DNA from: Tetmemena sp. SeJ-2015
Lineage: Eukaryota; Ciliophora; Spirotrichea; Sporadotrichida; Oxytrichidae
NCBI GenBank assembly: GCA_027382625.1
Contig: JAJKFJ010022752.1
Location: 1 to 64,000, forward strand
Direction of reading: 5' to 3'
DNA: 64,000 nt
Part shown: positions 1 through 10,029 of the stretch, piece by piece
How positions within the stretch are numbered: the first letter of the stretch is position 1
Layout: the number at the start of each line of letters is the position of its first letter
The notes under the pieces: model-generated
Databases searched by the model: none
Told to the model about the DNA's origin: nothing
The model's input: only the letters and a program-made list of their open reading frames with translations
Translations under genes and position numbers: made by a program

Positions 1-43
1 TATTTACTATAACTCAGTTGTTGATGATTGTTTTAGTCTCCTT

Positions 44-385
44 TCATACCTACATTCTGCTTTACGAAATCTTAGTCTGCTTGAGCTGAGTAATCGTATT
101 CTGTGTTGCTCTAGTCTTATGGATATTTTTAATGCTTTTGAGCTTTTTGCTTCTTGGGGACATCACCCTTCCTGACTTGAATTTAGGGGAGTCCCTCTCT
201 TGAATTTTCAATTTGGTATTGCTGTTATCTCTGTTGTTGGTATCTCTGACTGTCAACTTAGTCTTCCATGTTAAAGTATTATCAAAAGTTATCTCTATAA
301 ATAAAAAAGAGGATCTAAAATAAGAGTTAAAAAAGTCTATTTTAAGACTTTTCGGATTCATTAGTTTAACGTTTAAAATTAACAT
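44..385 (-). CDS. C-terminal part of an unidentified basic protein
   Basis: Open minus-strand frame under the TAA/TAG=Gln code, ending at a TGA at 44-46. The last ~65 residues are rich in S, K, N, T and Q and look coding. The first ~45 residues, upstream of about 250, are hydrophobic and AT-rich and may be intron or eliminated DNA rather than protein. No domain is recognised. The true 5' end is not resolved and may lie outside the open frame. Confidence 0.3.
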
Positions 386-399
386 TCATTTATTCAAAA

Positions 400-960
400 T
401 GCTCACGGCATTGTAATTTCAAGTAATTGAGTTGATTTATGTTCTATTCTTTTATTTTAATTTACATTTTAACTCAAAGATTAGAATTAGTTAAAAAAAG
501 TTGTAATTAAGAAAATGAGGAATTGATAAATTTTCATCATAAAAATCTTAGTTTATCAATAAAATCATATTTTCCTCCGATAGTGGAGAACTATTAGTGA
601 GATATCACTATTGTATTAAAAATAATGAAAAAAGAAATTGTTGGAAAAATCTCTAACACAGATAATGCTTGCATGGTATATTTTAGAATATAAATTTGTA
701 AGATTTAGAATTTTATTTAGGTTAGAGTTATATATTCATCATATTGTTTTAGCTTATTTGTCATTCATTGGGAACTTATATTCATAATCATTTTCGTAGT
801 CAGTCGGCTCTGAAAATATTATAATCAAATAAACTTCATTGTAAGCGATTAAAGTGAATATTAAGTTAGATATTTTGCCAGTTTAATCTCCCAAATTCTC
901 CCAATAGGCCTGCGTATCTGTGCCTCCTTTTTGAAAATCCTCATATATTTGGAGTAATAA
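400..960. other. AT-rich non-coding stretch
   Basis: No conserved frame on either strand and no RNA gene recognised. The composition resembles the intergenic or eliminated DNA seen elsewhere in the window. Confidence 0.4.
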
Positions 961-1743
961 TGTGTAAATTTAACCCAACCTAGTCATCAAGTTTGTGATT
1001 ATGCTGTATGGCGCGTTGAAGGTACCATCAAAAATTTAAAAGGAGATTATACTTTTGAAGGTATGCTAATACTCAAGAAGATTTTACTGTATGACTATGA
1101 GGCTGCTCGCACAAGAGTAGGTGAGAGGATACACCTGCTCAATTATATCCCTAATGTACCCAGCCATTTGTACATAGTCTCTTGCGTCTACTGTTACAGC
1201 TAGCTTTTCAAACTACTAGTTCACAAGAGTCAGATTTCTAGTACAAGTGGCGGGAGTTGAAGCCTCAGACCCCGAAGGAAGAACTATCGTCTGCTCCAGG
1301 AAATTAGTTAAAAAGTAAAGCACTTTCAAAAGCCAGGAGAGCTTCTGCAAAATTTAGTCAGTTCCCGAAGTTGCCTTTAATAAGTGGCTTTTCTTAGTAG
1401 ATTTTTCTTTCACTATAGCTGGTATACTTTATTTTAAGGAGGCCCCGACTACTGGCTAGACATCTATGAAGAATAAAGTCCAGCGCCCGATCTCATAATA
1501 CATATTAGGTGTCATGTTCATCTTTTAATATACCAGGACGTTGCTGTAGATCTAACTAAAACAGGCAAAGATATCATAATAATATTGCTGTATATAAATC
1601 TAGTTGTAGAGTAGGATGTTGCCCATCTGAGTTTACAGAAAAGCCATCAGGAAGTTATCCATTTTGCTGAATTAGATCAGTTTCCTTTGAGCAAGTCTCA
1701 ATGTCTCATTTGTAGCGAAATAGCAGTTGTAGAAAGCGACTGA
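961..1743 (+). CDS. Unidentified protein, one open frame split by a single TGA
   Basis: Reading TAA/TAG as Gln, one frame stays open from about 955 to the TGA at 1741-1743, interrupted only by a TGA at 1258-1260. Both halves look protein-like: the first contains DYAVWRVEGTIKNLKG and the second FFHYSWYTLFQGGPDYWLDI. I recognise no family. The shared phase on both sides suggests one original protein that is now split, or two ORFs of one locus. It lies about 190 bp upstream of the transposon-like element and might belong to germline-limited DNA. Confidence 0.4.
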
Positions 1744-1928
1744 GGAATAGTCGCTAATCATTTCAGTGATTGAGTAAACTATATCTAAACTTTTCTATGG
1801 GTCACTCTAGTCCCCAGTCTTTAAATAGAAATTATTTATTCAATAATTTGAGTCTAAGCTATCATTTTACTAACCGATAGCATGGTCTTATTATATGCGT
1901 TAAGATTGTCTTGAAGAGCTGAGCTACA

Positions 1929-1936
1929 GTTTATCT
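1929..1936. repeat. Left target-site duplication GTTTATCT
   Basis: Exact 8-bp copy abutting the first base of the left inverted repeat; its partner is at 6012-6019. Confidence 0.8.
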
Positions 1937-2170
1937 GGGTGGTGGGTCCCCCACCGCACGTGCGGTCCCGGACCGCACTTATATTGCCCACCGCAAGTGC
2001 GGTCCCGGACCGCACAGGATATGAGGGTTTGCCCCATGCGCACGTGCGGTCCCTACCGCACAGGGTCTCCCCACACCGCACAGTGCGGTCTGAGACATAA
2101 ATGCGGTTTGGCGGAAGTATGTCGGTCCCCGGCACCGGCAGTGCGGGCTTCCGTACCGCACATATAATTC
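1937..2170 (+). repeat. Left terminal inverted repeat and subterminal GC palindromes
   Basis: Bases 1937-1978 form the terminal repeat. From 1951 to about 2170 there are repeated units built on CCGCACGTGCGG and GTGCGGTCCCGGACCGCAC, many self-complementary. Such subterminal clusters are typical transposase-binding regions in other DNA transposons. That role is inferred here. Confidence 0.75.
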
Positions 2171-2678
2171 GTCCTGCCAACGACGCACATTATTTCTAGT
2201 CATTCATAGAAGTGTTCCGTTGTGATCGTTGTGGTGGGTTTGTGCTGATGGGGGTGGTTGTGGTGGGAGTTTGGTTTTTGGTGGTGTTGTTAATCAACAG
2301 TGTTTCACGGACAGTGAATTGGTGTAATAGGGGCTTAGATGGGGTGTGGTCTTGTACTCGTTGTTGCCTGGTTTTATGTGTTTATGAGAAGAATATATAT
2401 CATCAGAGATGGAGTGGACTTACCTTTTGTCTGTCATTGGTTTGCAGGCCCCAAGCTACTGACCACTGGTAAGTAAGGCCAGGTCAGTAGTAGTAAGTAT
2501 TCAAGTGTACTTGGCTGAGTTAGGCCTTTTCAGTTAGTAAAGTCCTCGGGATCATTAAGTGAGTTGATTTGGAATGAAGTTTATACTAGTTGTATATAGT
2601 ATAGTTTGACACAGCCACTTGCACTGCCTGACCTAACAACTTAAATCTGTCTCGTCCCATGATTACCGGCTATATGGA

Positions 2679-3066
2679 GTGATTCAGAGCTTGACTTGCC
2701 GACAATTCACGTTGATATTGACCTTCACCCGTGCCCACTCTCCGATACATCCTATAGCTAGCAAGAGATCAAGTCAAGATTACCTGCAAAGGGCAAATAT
2801 ATACCGATCCGAAGCGAGAAAGCAAGCCAACCTCTTGGATATCGACGCTTCGCTGACCTCCCCACTCAATAGAGCTAGGAGGATTCATATGTATTCTGCA
2901 GCAGCTAGTCCCAGATAGCATTCAGAGATAAACCTACTTTCGCCACCTGCCAAAGGATCTCTATATATAACAAGCTTGGTTCAGCCAAACGCCCCAGGCT
3001 CCTCCTAGATGATTATTTGCAATACTAGCGCTACATTTTGTCCCCGTGCCCCTCCTATTCCAACTT
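2679..3066 (+). CDS. Element ORF 1, uncertain
   Basis: Frame open under the ciliate code from about 2679 to a TGA near 3064-3066, about 128 codons, basic and Ser/Ala/Pro-rich, with no recognised domain. No good ATG is visible at the start. It overlaps the beginning of the next frame, so one of the two may be a chance opening in this GC-rich DNA. Confidence 0.25.
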
Positions 3067-3870
3067 GACAAGGTCCCCGACCTCGTTGAGATTCTCAAAG
3101 CTCACCCAGATAGTGGACTCTAGTCTGTGGCTCTTGAGAAGAGCCTCATTGATCTCTCGGAACAGGTAATCGTGCTCATCGAGAGGCAGGCTGGAATGGT
3201 CGAGTCCTAGATGTCAATAGTCTTTAACTCTCAATCAAAGATCTAGCCCCATAACCTCCTCCTACAGCACCTCTGCTATAGAGAAGATGAGTATTTGGTC
3301 AGATGGCCGCAACTAGCTCACCACGTTCAAAGATGCTGCTCTAAACTTTGTCATGCTGGCCCAGCTCTCCATAAACGCTTGGAATAGCTTAATTAGGTTC
3401 GAAGGAGGCTACTCTAAGTCAAGACGAGATACAACTCGCTACAGCAAAGGCTCTAAACCTGGAGGATTGTATAACTTAACAAACTTAAAACCTTACTCCT
3501 ATTTAAGGAGGTCTCTAATGATGATTGATGCCGCCTTGAAGCCTCGAATAACCAATATCAAAAGTGCAAGTCCATCCGAGCTCTTGAAGAAATATTGAGA
3601 GACGTAGATGTCGAGCATTGTATACCAACAAGTCATCGATGGCGTGAGGGAGTACAAAGAGTTTGTGCATTTGATCTTGAGTATCATTATTTCGAGCCCA
3701 TATTTGATGGTTGCAATGCCAATATTCTTGCATAAGCTCTGCTTAATGAAGATTAAAGCTTCAATTCCATCAAGGCCTCGGTCAAGAGAAGAGAGGCAAT
3801 TCTCAAGGATACACTCAACAAAGATCAGGCCATATTCATTTACTCCAGTAGTCCATTGCAAGCAAGATGA
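3013..3870 (+). pseudogene. Element ORF 2, coiled-coil protein with one in-frame TGA
   Basis: A single phase is open from 3013 to the TGA at 3868-3870, interrupted only by TGA at 3526-3528. The first part reads like a helical protein (LVEILKAHPDSGLQSVALEK, then a Q/L/R-rich coiled coil). After the TGA it continues in the same phase with an acidic/aromatic segment containing CAFDLEYHYFEPIFDGCNAN. It is either a nonsense-damaged gene or one that tolerates TGA. The family is not recognised. Its stop overlaps the ATG of the next frame (ATGA at 3867-3870). Confidence 0.45.
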
Positions 3871-4250
3871 ACTTCATTCTTAGGAAGCGCAGACTGTAGT
3901 TCTGCTAGTCAATGCTCATCCATTATGATCGATGTTTCGAGTCCCGCAGCTACACCTACGCCCTGGATGATGTGCTGGGAGGAGTGGACCTAGCATGCAT
4001 ACCTTCCAGGGAGTGTGTGTTCAAGATTACACTCAATGAAGATTGGTGATTCAAAGTGACCATGAGATGGATTAAAGGCGAATATGAGTAAGAGCGAGAC
4101 TAAGAGCAATACAAAGGATATCAGCAATAGGGACGACAGAGTATGAGAGTGATTATTATATTTAACTAAGTGCGTTTAAAAATCACCTAACTGATTCTAA
4201 GCAAATTACTCAGATTGTGCCACTTCATTTTTTTTACCTTAATCGAGTGA
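3867..4250 (+). pseudogene. Element ORF 3, in-frame TGA, unknown
   Basis: Starts MNFILRKRRL at the ATG that overlaps the previous stop. It contains SYTYALDDVLGGVDLACIPS and a charged glutamine-rich segment after an in-frame TGA at 4047-4049, and stops at 4248-4250. The phase is continuous across the TGA. No homologue is recognised. Confidence 0.4.
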
Positions 4251-4436
4251 TGCAGGTGAACACCATACAGCTTAAAACTATAAGTTATCTCTATGTTCAT
4301 TTATAATTATTAGTATAGTCTATAAAGTTATGGATCCCTCGAATAATAAGACTTTCTTCTAGGTGAGCTCCTATATCAAGAGTAAGCAGGAGCTGCACAA
4401 GGCCACGCAGAAGAATGGCTACTTCTGCCCAAGCTC

Positions 4437-5141
4437 ATGAGTAAGGCAGTGGCCTAATAGAACCTACTGCACGTGATTGTAGGCGTAGTCTGGTGTGCCA
4501 CGTATGAAGAGATAAGACTACTGACTTGTCCCCGTTCTCCCTCATCGGATATCTTATTTTCCAAGTCCTAGGAAGTTGCAGGGAGGGACAAAGTGTGCAT
4601 CTTGATGGATGAGTAGCAAATGGCTGATAGAGTGTGGCTCCTGACCATGCTTTCCATGTACAAGCCAGTCGACGAGATCTTCAAGAAGGGGTACAATTAT
4701 CTGTTCAAGGCTTGCACTAGGCAGAGCCAGAAGACTGTGGATCTGTAGTGGAGCTTCCTCGAAAGGCAGCCTATCTCTAAGACAAAGTCGAAGGCACAGC
4801 GATTTTTCTTCCTCAGCTTGAGCAAACAGTCGTAGAGGCTCCTACGCCTCCAGGAGCAGAGTGTCAAGCTTGGCCTGCGGATGGAGACTCAAAAGATGTT
4901 AATAGAGTAGAGAAGGAAGAGCAAGGTGCAGCGATCCATTTTGGAGGGTCAGTGTTGGGCCAGGCGGTCCTGCTGACTCCCTTAGATGTACCGGTGCCGC
5001 TCGCCGTTGCGAATGTATGCGTAGCAGCTGCATGAGCGGAAGTATATCTCGTTCCTAAGGAGGAGCTTGGCTAGCGTGGCCGGGCAGACCCTGGGTGCCT
5101 CTAATCGCACTTAGTAGAGTATTAGTCATTGCGCTATTTGA
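4437..5141 (+). CDS. Element ORF 4, possible transposase fragment
   Basis: Longest uninterrupted frame in the element, open from at least 4377 to the TGA at 5139-5141. It contains DKVCILMDEQQMADRVWLL and then a basic C-terminal half (arginine/lysine/glutamine). An acidic residue after a hydrophobic strand (ILMDE) is reminiscent of the first catalytic Asp of DDE-type transposases, but I cannot place the other catalytic residues. Other frames are also open here because the DNA is GC-rich, so the assignment is tentative. Confidence 0.3.
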
Positions 5142-5360
5142 GGCTCGTGTGTGCCATCTCTAGCAGGTGCTTGGCATAGGTGATGAGAGCCTCGATCTCA
5201 CAGGGTATCTTCCGCACTCTTCAGTTGGATGTCCTCGATTCATGGATGAAATCGTTGCGGCGTTACCTCTGGATGATCATCACGACAGTGCTGGCTTTGA
5301 TTCCCATGGATTTGGCCACTTTATTGTAGCTGAGGTCCCGTAACGCAGCCTATGGCAAAT
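5000..5360 (-). pseudogene. Helix-turn-helix-like fragment inside the element
   Basis: On the minus strand a frame contains NKVAKSMGIKASTVVMIIQR followed by a basic linker. This strongly resembles the helix-turn-helix of Tc1/IS630-type transposases. A frame slip lies just upstream, and no catalytic domain could be read downstream. It overlaps ORF 4 on the opposite strand, so at most one is functional. A TA duplication would be expected for Tc1-type elements and is not seen at the element ends. Confidence 0.3.
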
Positions 5361-5879
5361 GGCAAGTAACTACTGATCGGCTGTGTGCTTGGCCCTGATT
5401 CTCAGCTTCGGTGGACTCCACCTCTTTGGTAGGACTAGAAGACTCGGACTACCCATGTCTATCAAATAGGTTATGAGGTCTAGGTCTGGTATGTGAGGTG
5501 AGATATAGTTAAAGTTATCATAATATTAGAGGAACTCGACCAGATTCGGCTTGCGTTATCTTTATATCTCTTAAACCCTGTCGGATATTATAAATTAATT
5601 TAGATAAGTAGTCACTTTTAACAATGATCAGTGCTCACAATCTGATTTTAGATATTATAAAATTCTTTATCAATTTATCATTCTTATATAATTTTAACCT
5701 CTCATTTTTATTAAGGCTATAAATTTATTAAAAATAGAAATTAAAATGAAATGAGTTCGAGACTTTGCAATGGTTTAAAAACCTCATATTTTAAAATAAA
5801 TACAATATCTTTTTATAGCACATTATTTCTGAGAATTTTATATCTTTAATAACTTTTGCTTTGAGACTCCACATACTTC

Positions 5880-6011
5880 CCCAAACCGCACGTGCGGTCT
5901 GGGGCATAGGTGCGGTGTGGGGAAACCTGTGTGCGGACCGGGACCGCACGTGCGGTGTGGGCAAACCCTGTGCGGTCCGGGACCGCACGGGTGGTGGGGG
6001 ACCCACCACCC
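5880..6011 (-). repeat. Right terminal inverted repeat and subterminal GC palindromes
   Basis: The terminal repeat is 5970-6011, complementary to 1937-1978 with two mismatches. 5880-5969 holds further copies of the GTGCGG/CCGCAC palindromic units. Confidence 0.75.
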
Positions 6012-6019
6012 GTTTATCT
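6012..6019. repeat. Right target-site duplication GTTTATCT
   Basis: Exact partner of 1929-1936, abutting the last base of the right inverted repeat. Confidence 0.8.
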
Positions 6020-7080
6020 TTATAATATCTATAAAGATGAGTGAGTGAGTTTTTGAGAAAGGGTAGATGCTGATAAGCCTACAACCCTGTGAAATAATTT
6101 TGAAGTAAATAGAATGACCAGTCAGTTTCTGAATCAATTACTACCTATTCCATTTTCTTTTGCTGCAGGTATTCCTTAACTTTTTAGCCTACTGACTTCA
6201 TGGCAGATGATTCTCCAGAGTTATCATACCTTTAAGTTTTCTTAGGCTATTCCAACTCCTAATTCCTAATTTTTTATTTGTTTGAGCTCATCTCTTAGTA
6301 TATTTTTTCTCATTTAGCAGCTGTTAAATTAATCTGAAGTGCGAGGCAGATAGATATTATAAGCAAAATTCCAATCTGGAGCTTCTTATTTGAAATTCCT
6401 TATTTCCTCTACCCTAACTACATATATGAATCTGTATTCGCAAAACTCTTGGTCCTTTGCGATGCAAATTATTTTCCTGTAGACATTGATTGATTAGAGA
6501 GTATAATTATATAAGAGAGAAAATTATAACAACTCATAAAAATTAAATTTAAAAGGGGAAAGGGGTTAAACTGAAATTTTAAATTTTCTAAAATATTTCT
6601 AAATATTTTTAAATTTTAAATTTTAAATTTTGCTTATTTAAGCATAAGTTAACTCATAGGACCTGCCTTTGTTTGAGCGAAATAAAATTACATCTATAAT
6701 ATTTCAGATTTCAAAATGCTTTTTTACTTTAAGTGATTTTATATTGACAAGATTTTAATTTCCATAAGTTTACTTAGCAACCTTAAATTCTCGATCTTTA
6801 GTATATATATTGTTAATCAACCAATCGTAAAGATTAAAATGTATTTATTAGATATGCAATTTTTCTAGTTTCTTTTTGGGTTTTTAGTTTTTTAATTATA
6901 AATATTAATTGTTAATTGTTGTTTCTTAAGCAAAAAAAGAAAATGGTTTGGGAAAAACCGTCTAGAAAACAAAAACAAAAATTTAGTTTCCCCCAAAGGG
7001 GATGAAAATTCCACCCCAAGGGTTTTGGGTAATTTAAAGTTAAAAAGATTCCCATTAAAAAATTTAATTACCCCCTTATT
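6020..7080. other. AT-rich intergenic stretch; homopolymer-rich patch at its end
   Basis: No conserved frame. From about 6930 to 7080 the sequence becomes unusually rich in runs of A, C and G, unlike either coding or intergenic DNA nearby. This may be a poorly resolved assembly patch covering the 5' end of the next gene. Confidence 0.4.
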
Positions 7081-7086
7081 TTGGAT

Positions 7087-8882
7087 GGAAATGAATATTT
7101 TGAATTTCTAGATCCTTTCAAATCTTCAAATCAAGATTCCACTTTCTTCAAACTCTTGTCCACCAATATCTTTAAAGACAACGAGTTTACCATCTATAAA
7201 TAGGAGTTCGACAAGAATGGAAATGGAACTTTGGACAAGCTTGAGTTTGAGGAGATGATGTCTAAGCTTGGAGTCTTCCTCGCAAGACAAGAACTGACTA
7301 CAGTCTACAACCACTTCGATGCCAACAAGGATGGCAACATCTGCTATGAGGAGTTCATCACTACTCTTAGAGAACTAAATATTTTGATTTTTATATTCCA
7401 CTTGAATTATTATCAGAGTAAGTAAAATGAAAAGCGAAGATAGCATTCATACTGACTGCCTATGTTTAGCAAGATATGAATGAGAAGAGATTGGCTGTTG
7501 TCAAGCACGCCTGGCAGAGTTTGGAGAAGACTGGATCAGGAAGAGTCCCCTTGAGAGAGCTGTGCCAAAAGTACAACTCGCAATCTCACCCTAGAGTTCT
7601 TACCAGAGAGAAGAAGCAAATCAGTTAAGTTATAGGTGTGCGTTATTTTTAGCAAGAGACCGTGTATAATGACTTCGAGAACTTGATCAGTGCTCGTGCT
7701 CAGGGCGGTCAAATTACCGAGAGCGGCTTCTTGGAGTACTATGCAGATATTAACGCAACTCTTCCAGCGGAGAAGGACGATTACTTTGTCGACATGGTAC
7801 TCAAGACCTGGGGTATCAGCAGCAACGTTACTCAACTTTCAGAGCAGAGAATCACTGAGCTTGAGAACATCATTTTCGAGAAGGTGAGACAGAGAACTCA
7901 CGGTGCAGATGACGAGGGTAAGACTGTTAGAAAGATCTTCAAGCACTTTGATCTCGACGGTTATGGAACCATTGAGCCATCTGAGTTCAAGCGCGCTCTC
8001 GAAACTCTTGGCTGTGTGTTTAAGGACCACGAACTTGAGGCAGTTTTCAATAAGTACGATGCCAATCAAAATGGCAAGCTCGACTACGAAGAGTTTGCTA
8101 ACTTCTTCGCACTCAAGGGAAGTGGCAACAACCCAAACGTAAACCCGGTCTTCGGTGTTACAAGAGAGCCTCCCAATCAGGTTCTTGACAAGGTCAAGTC
8201 AGTTCTCAAGGCCAGAGGAGCCAACGGAATCAGAGGACTTGGCATAGTCTTCCGCAGAATCGACAACTCTCGCGACAGAAAGCTTGATCGCCAAGAGTTC
8301 ATGTGGGGCTTACGCGAGAATGGTCACGACCTCACACCTTCTGAATTCGAGCGCATTTTCAAGTACTTCGATAAGAACAACGATGGAAAGATTGACTACG
8401 ATGAGTTCCTCCGCGGTCTTAGAGGCGAGATGAATCAGCGCAGAAAGGACCTCTGCATGCTTGCCTTCGCTAAGCTCGACAAAACTGGAGATGGTCGCAT
8501 TACCACTGATGACTTGAAGGACGCCTATGATGTCAGCTTCCACCCCGAGTTCAAGCAAGGCAAAAAGAGCAAGCAAGCCATCTTAGAGGAATTCATGGCA
8601 CAGTGGGATACCGTCAAGAAGGACGGAATCGTTACTCCAGAGGAATGGCTTGAATACTACGCTGATGTTAGCGCTTCAGTTGATGATGATGACTATTTCG
8701 AATTGATGATCAGGAACGCATGGCACATCGCTGGAGGAAAGGGCCAGTACGAGAACACAACCATCAAGAGAGAGTTGGTGAGAGACGCCGACGGGAATGA
8801 GAGAGTTGTAATGGCAAAGGGCCACGAGAATTTCTCCTATGACAAGAATGCCACCAGATTCTGGGGTGCAGACATTCGCTGA
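7087..8882 (+). CDS. Multi-EF-hand calcium-binding protein, calyphosin-like
   Basis: About 560 residues, in repeated EF-hands. Clear loops are DKNGNGTLDKLE and DANKDGNICYEE (7213-7365), then DLDGYGTIEPSE and DANQNGKLDYEE, DNSRDRKLDRQE, DKNNDGKIDYDE and DKTGDGRITTDD, ending at TGA 8880-8882. The arrangement of paired EF-hands with the GLGIVFRRID segment resembles calyphosin-type proteins. A 46-bp IES (7369-7414) and a 52-nt intron (7418-7469) interrupt the first third. A second short interruption near 7632-7660 is either a 24-33-nt intron or readable sequence. The N-terminus runs into the homopolymer-rich patch, so the start is uncertain; 6942 is one candidate ATG. Its function in calcium signalling or cilia is inferred from the family. 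Confidence 0.85.
7369..7414. other. IES, 46 bp, pointer AGAG
   Basis: AGAG at 7369-7372 and 7415-7418 flank an AT-rich insert. Removing it places ACT CTT AGA directly before GTAAGT. The following intron then splices in phase 0 into CAA GAT ATG AAT GAG. Without removal the phase is wrong. The downstream pointer copy supplies the G of the splice donor. Confidence 0.85.
7418..7469 (+). other. Intron of the EF-hand gene
   Basis: GTAAGT...TTTAG, 52 nt. Its phase is only correct after the neighbouring IES is removed. Confidence 0.75.
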
Positions 8883-9124
8883 ACAACTTGTGAATTTAAA
8901 TTCCTGAGTACATCTTAGGCAGGCACTTATATTCATTCATTTAAGATTTAGAGAAGTTATCAAAGTGAATAATCATTTGCAAGAAGAGTGCTTAGAGTTT
9001 AGTTTTAGAAAAATAATTTTACTAACTATGAGAGAAATATTGGCTCATACATGACAACTATGATCATATCAGATTAAGAGCTTTGCAATCTTATTCCCAT
9101 ATTAAGACTTTTGGAAAAACTTGT

Positions 9125-9830
9125 TCAAGATTCATTGTTGCTAAGTTTTTCAATGGTGAGCTTCTGCTCATTTGCAACCTTTTGCAAACTGTCGAACTGA
9201 TAAGTTAACCTAAAGAAGGTGATGAGTGTGTTTGCTTAAGTTATGAATGACCAAAATTAAGATAAGGTGTGCGTGAGAACTTACCTCTCTAGTTCAATCT
9301 TTTTCTCGTTGATAAGGGTCTTGAGTTCCTGCTCTCTCTTTTTGCGGTTATCTTCCTCTCCCTCAATTTTATTGCGAGCACCTACTGCCTTCAACTTGGC
9401 ATCTTCAATCTTTTAAGCCTGAGAATCTAGTAGCTCGATGAGAGTAGTCACCATCTCGTTGAAGTTCATAATCTCTAAAATAGGTCATCTTAATTTCATA
9501 AAACTTGAAAGAAAAAATTGCCTAATGACAAGTGTTGCCGTTTTTCCATTGAGTACATTACTCTTCTTTTAATCAGGAAGAAGATAAGAAAGAATAAATG
9601 CCTTAAGCAGTATCCTTTGAGGAATTCCTTAGATTCATTTATTTCAGTGAATTAGGAGTTTCATAGATAATGGCTTTGAACTATAGATAATAACTTTTGC
9701 TCCTCTTAGCTTGATACCCAAGATTCCCATCAATAGTACTTACTCTTTAGGAAGTCAATGCACTCTCCCTTGAGATTCTGGTTTTGCTTTTTGGGGAGCA
9801 CTCTGATCTGGTTAACTGGTGATTTAAATA
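9125..9830 (-). CDS. IFT20: Intraflagellar transport protein IFT20
   Basis: Exons on the minus strand encode IRVLPKKQNQNLKGECIDFL, then MNFNEMVTTLIELLDSQAQK, AKLKAVGARNKIE, the charged coiled coil ending LKTLINEKKIELER, and finally LTYQFDSLQKVANEQKLTIE, ending at TGA 9125-9127. The order and spacing match IFT20, a small coiled-coil subunit of IFT-B that moves cargo from Golgi to cilium. Two introns are visible: one ending TTTTAG at about 9477, between DFLK and IMNF, and one starting GTAAGT at about 9286. The first few residues, upstream of IRVLP, are not resolved and probably lie in another exon or MDS. Confidence 0.85.
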
Positions 9831-10029
9831 ATTTTTTATTTTTAAATTCCCCTTTTTATTTCAAACTATTATTTAAATTCAAACTTCCTCACTTTCTCAT
9901 TTCTCTCAATCATGCATACACTTTCATTATGATTATGAGGGAAAGAGTGAGTAATTGCTTTAACAAAGTTGCAAAATAGTTTTATTTGAATTTAAAAGCG
10001 ATTTGAAAAAATAATAATTGGCGATAGAA

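Larger units (their letters stand above)
1937..6011. mobile_element. 4,075-bp TIR element with 8-bp target-site duplication
   Basis: The ends are inverted repeats of 42 bp (40 identical), both starting GGGTGGTGGGTCCCCCACC. The element is flanked by an exact 8-bp direct repeat GTTTATCT (1929-1936 and 6012-6019). Inside each end is an array of short GC-rich palindromic repeats. The interior (about 2.7-5.4 kb) is far more GC-rich than the window average and carries several open frames with in-frame TGAs. An 8-bp duplication is characteristic of hAT, P and Merlin type DNA transposons and unlike the TA of Tc1/mariner. I could not assign a superfamily. It lacks the C4A4-type termini of Oxytricha TBE elements. 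Confidence 0.8.

Noticed and set aside
1854..2203. Overlapping minus-strand open frames of 74-108 codons
   Set aside because: They lie in the GC-rich palindromic repeats of the transposon end. The Arg/Pro/Cys-rich translations are a by-product of the repeats.
2212..2472. 86-codon plus-strand frame with Cys/Val-rich product
   Set aside because: Low-complexity GT-rich DNA next to the element end, with no domain and no support for coding.
1937..6011. Assignment of the element as a TBE-type transposon
   Set aside because: Termini lack telomere-like C4A4 repeats and the duplication is 8 bp, not the 3 bp typical of TBE.
7126..8936. Several minus-strand frames of 60-99 codons opposite the EF-hand gene
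   Set aside because: Antisense shadows of strongly biased coding sequence.
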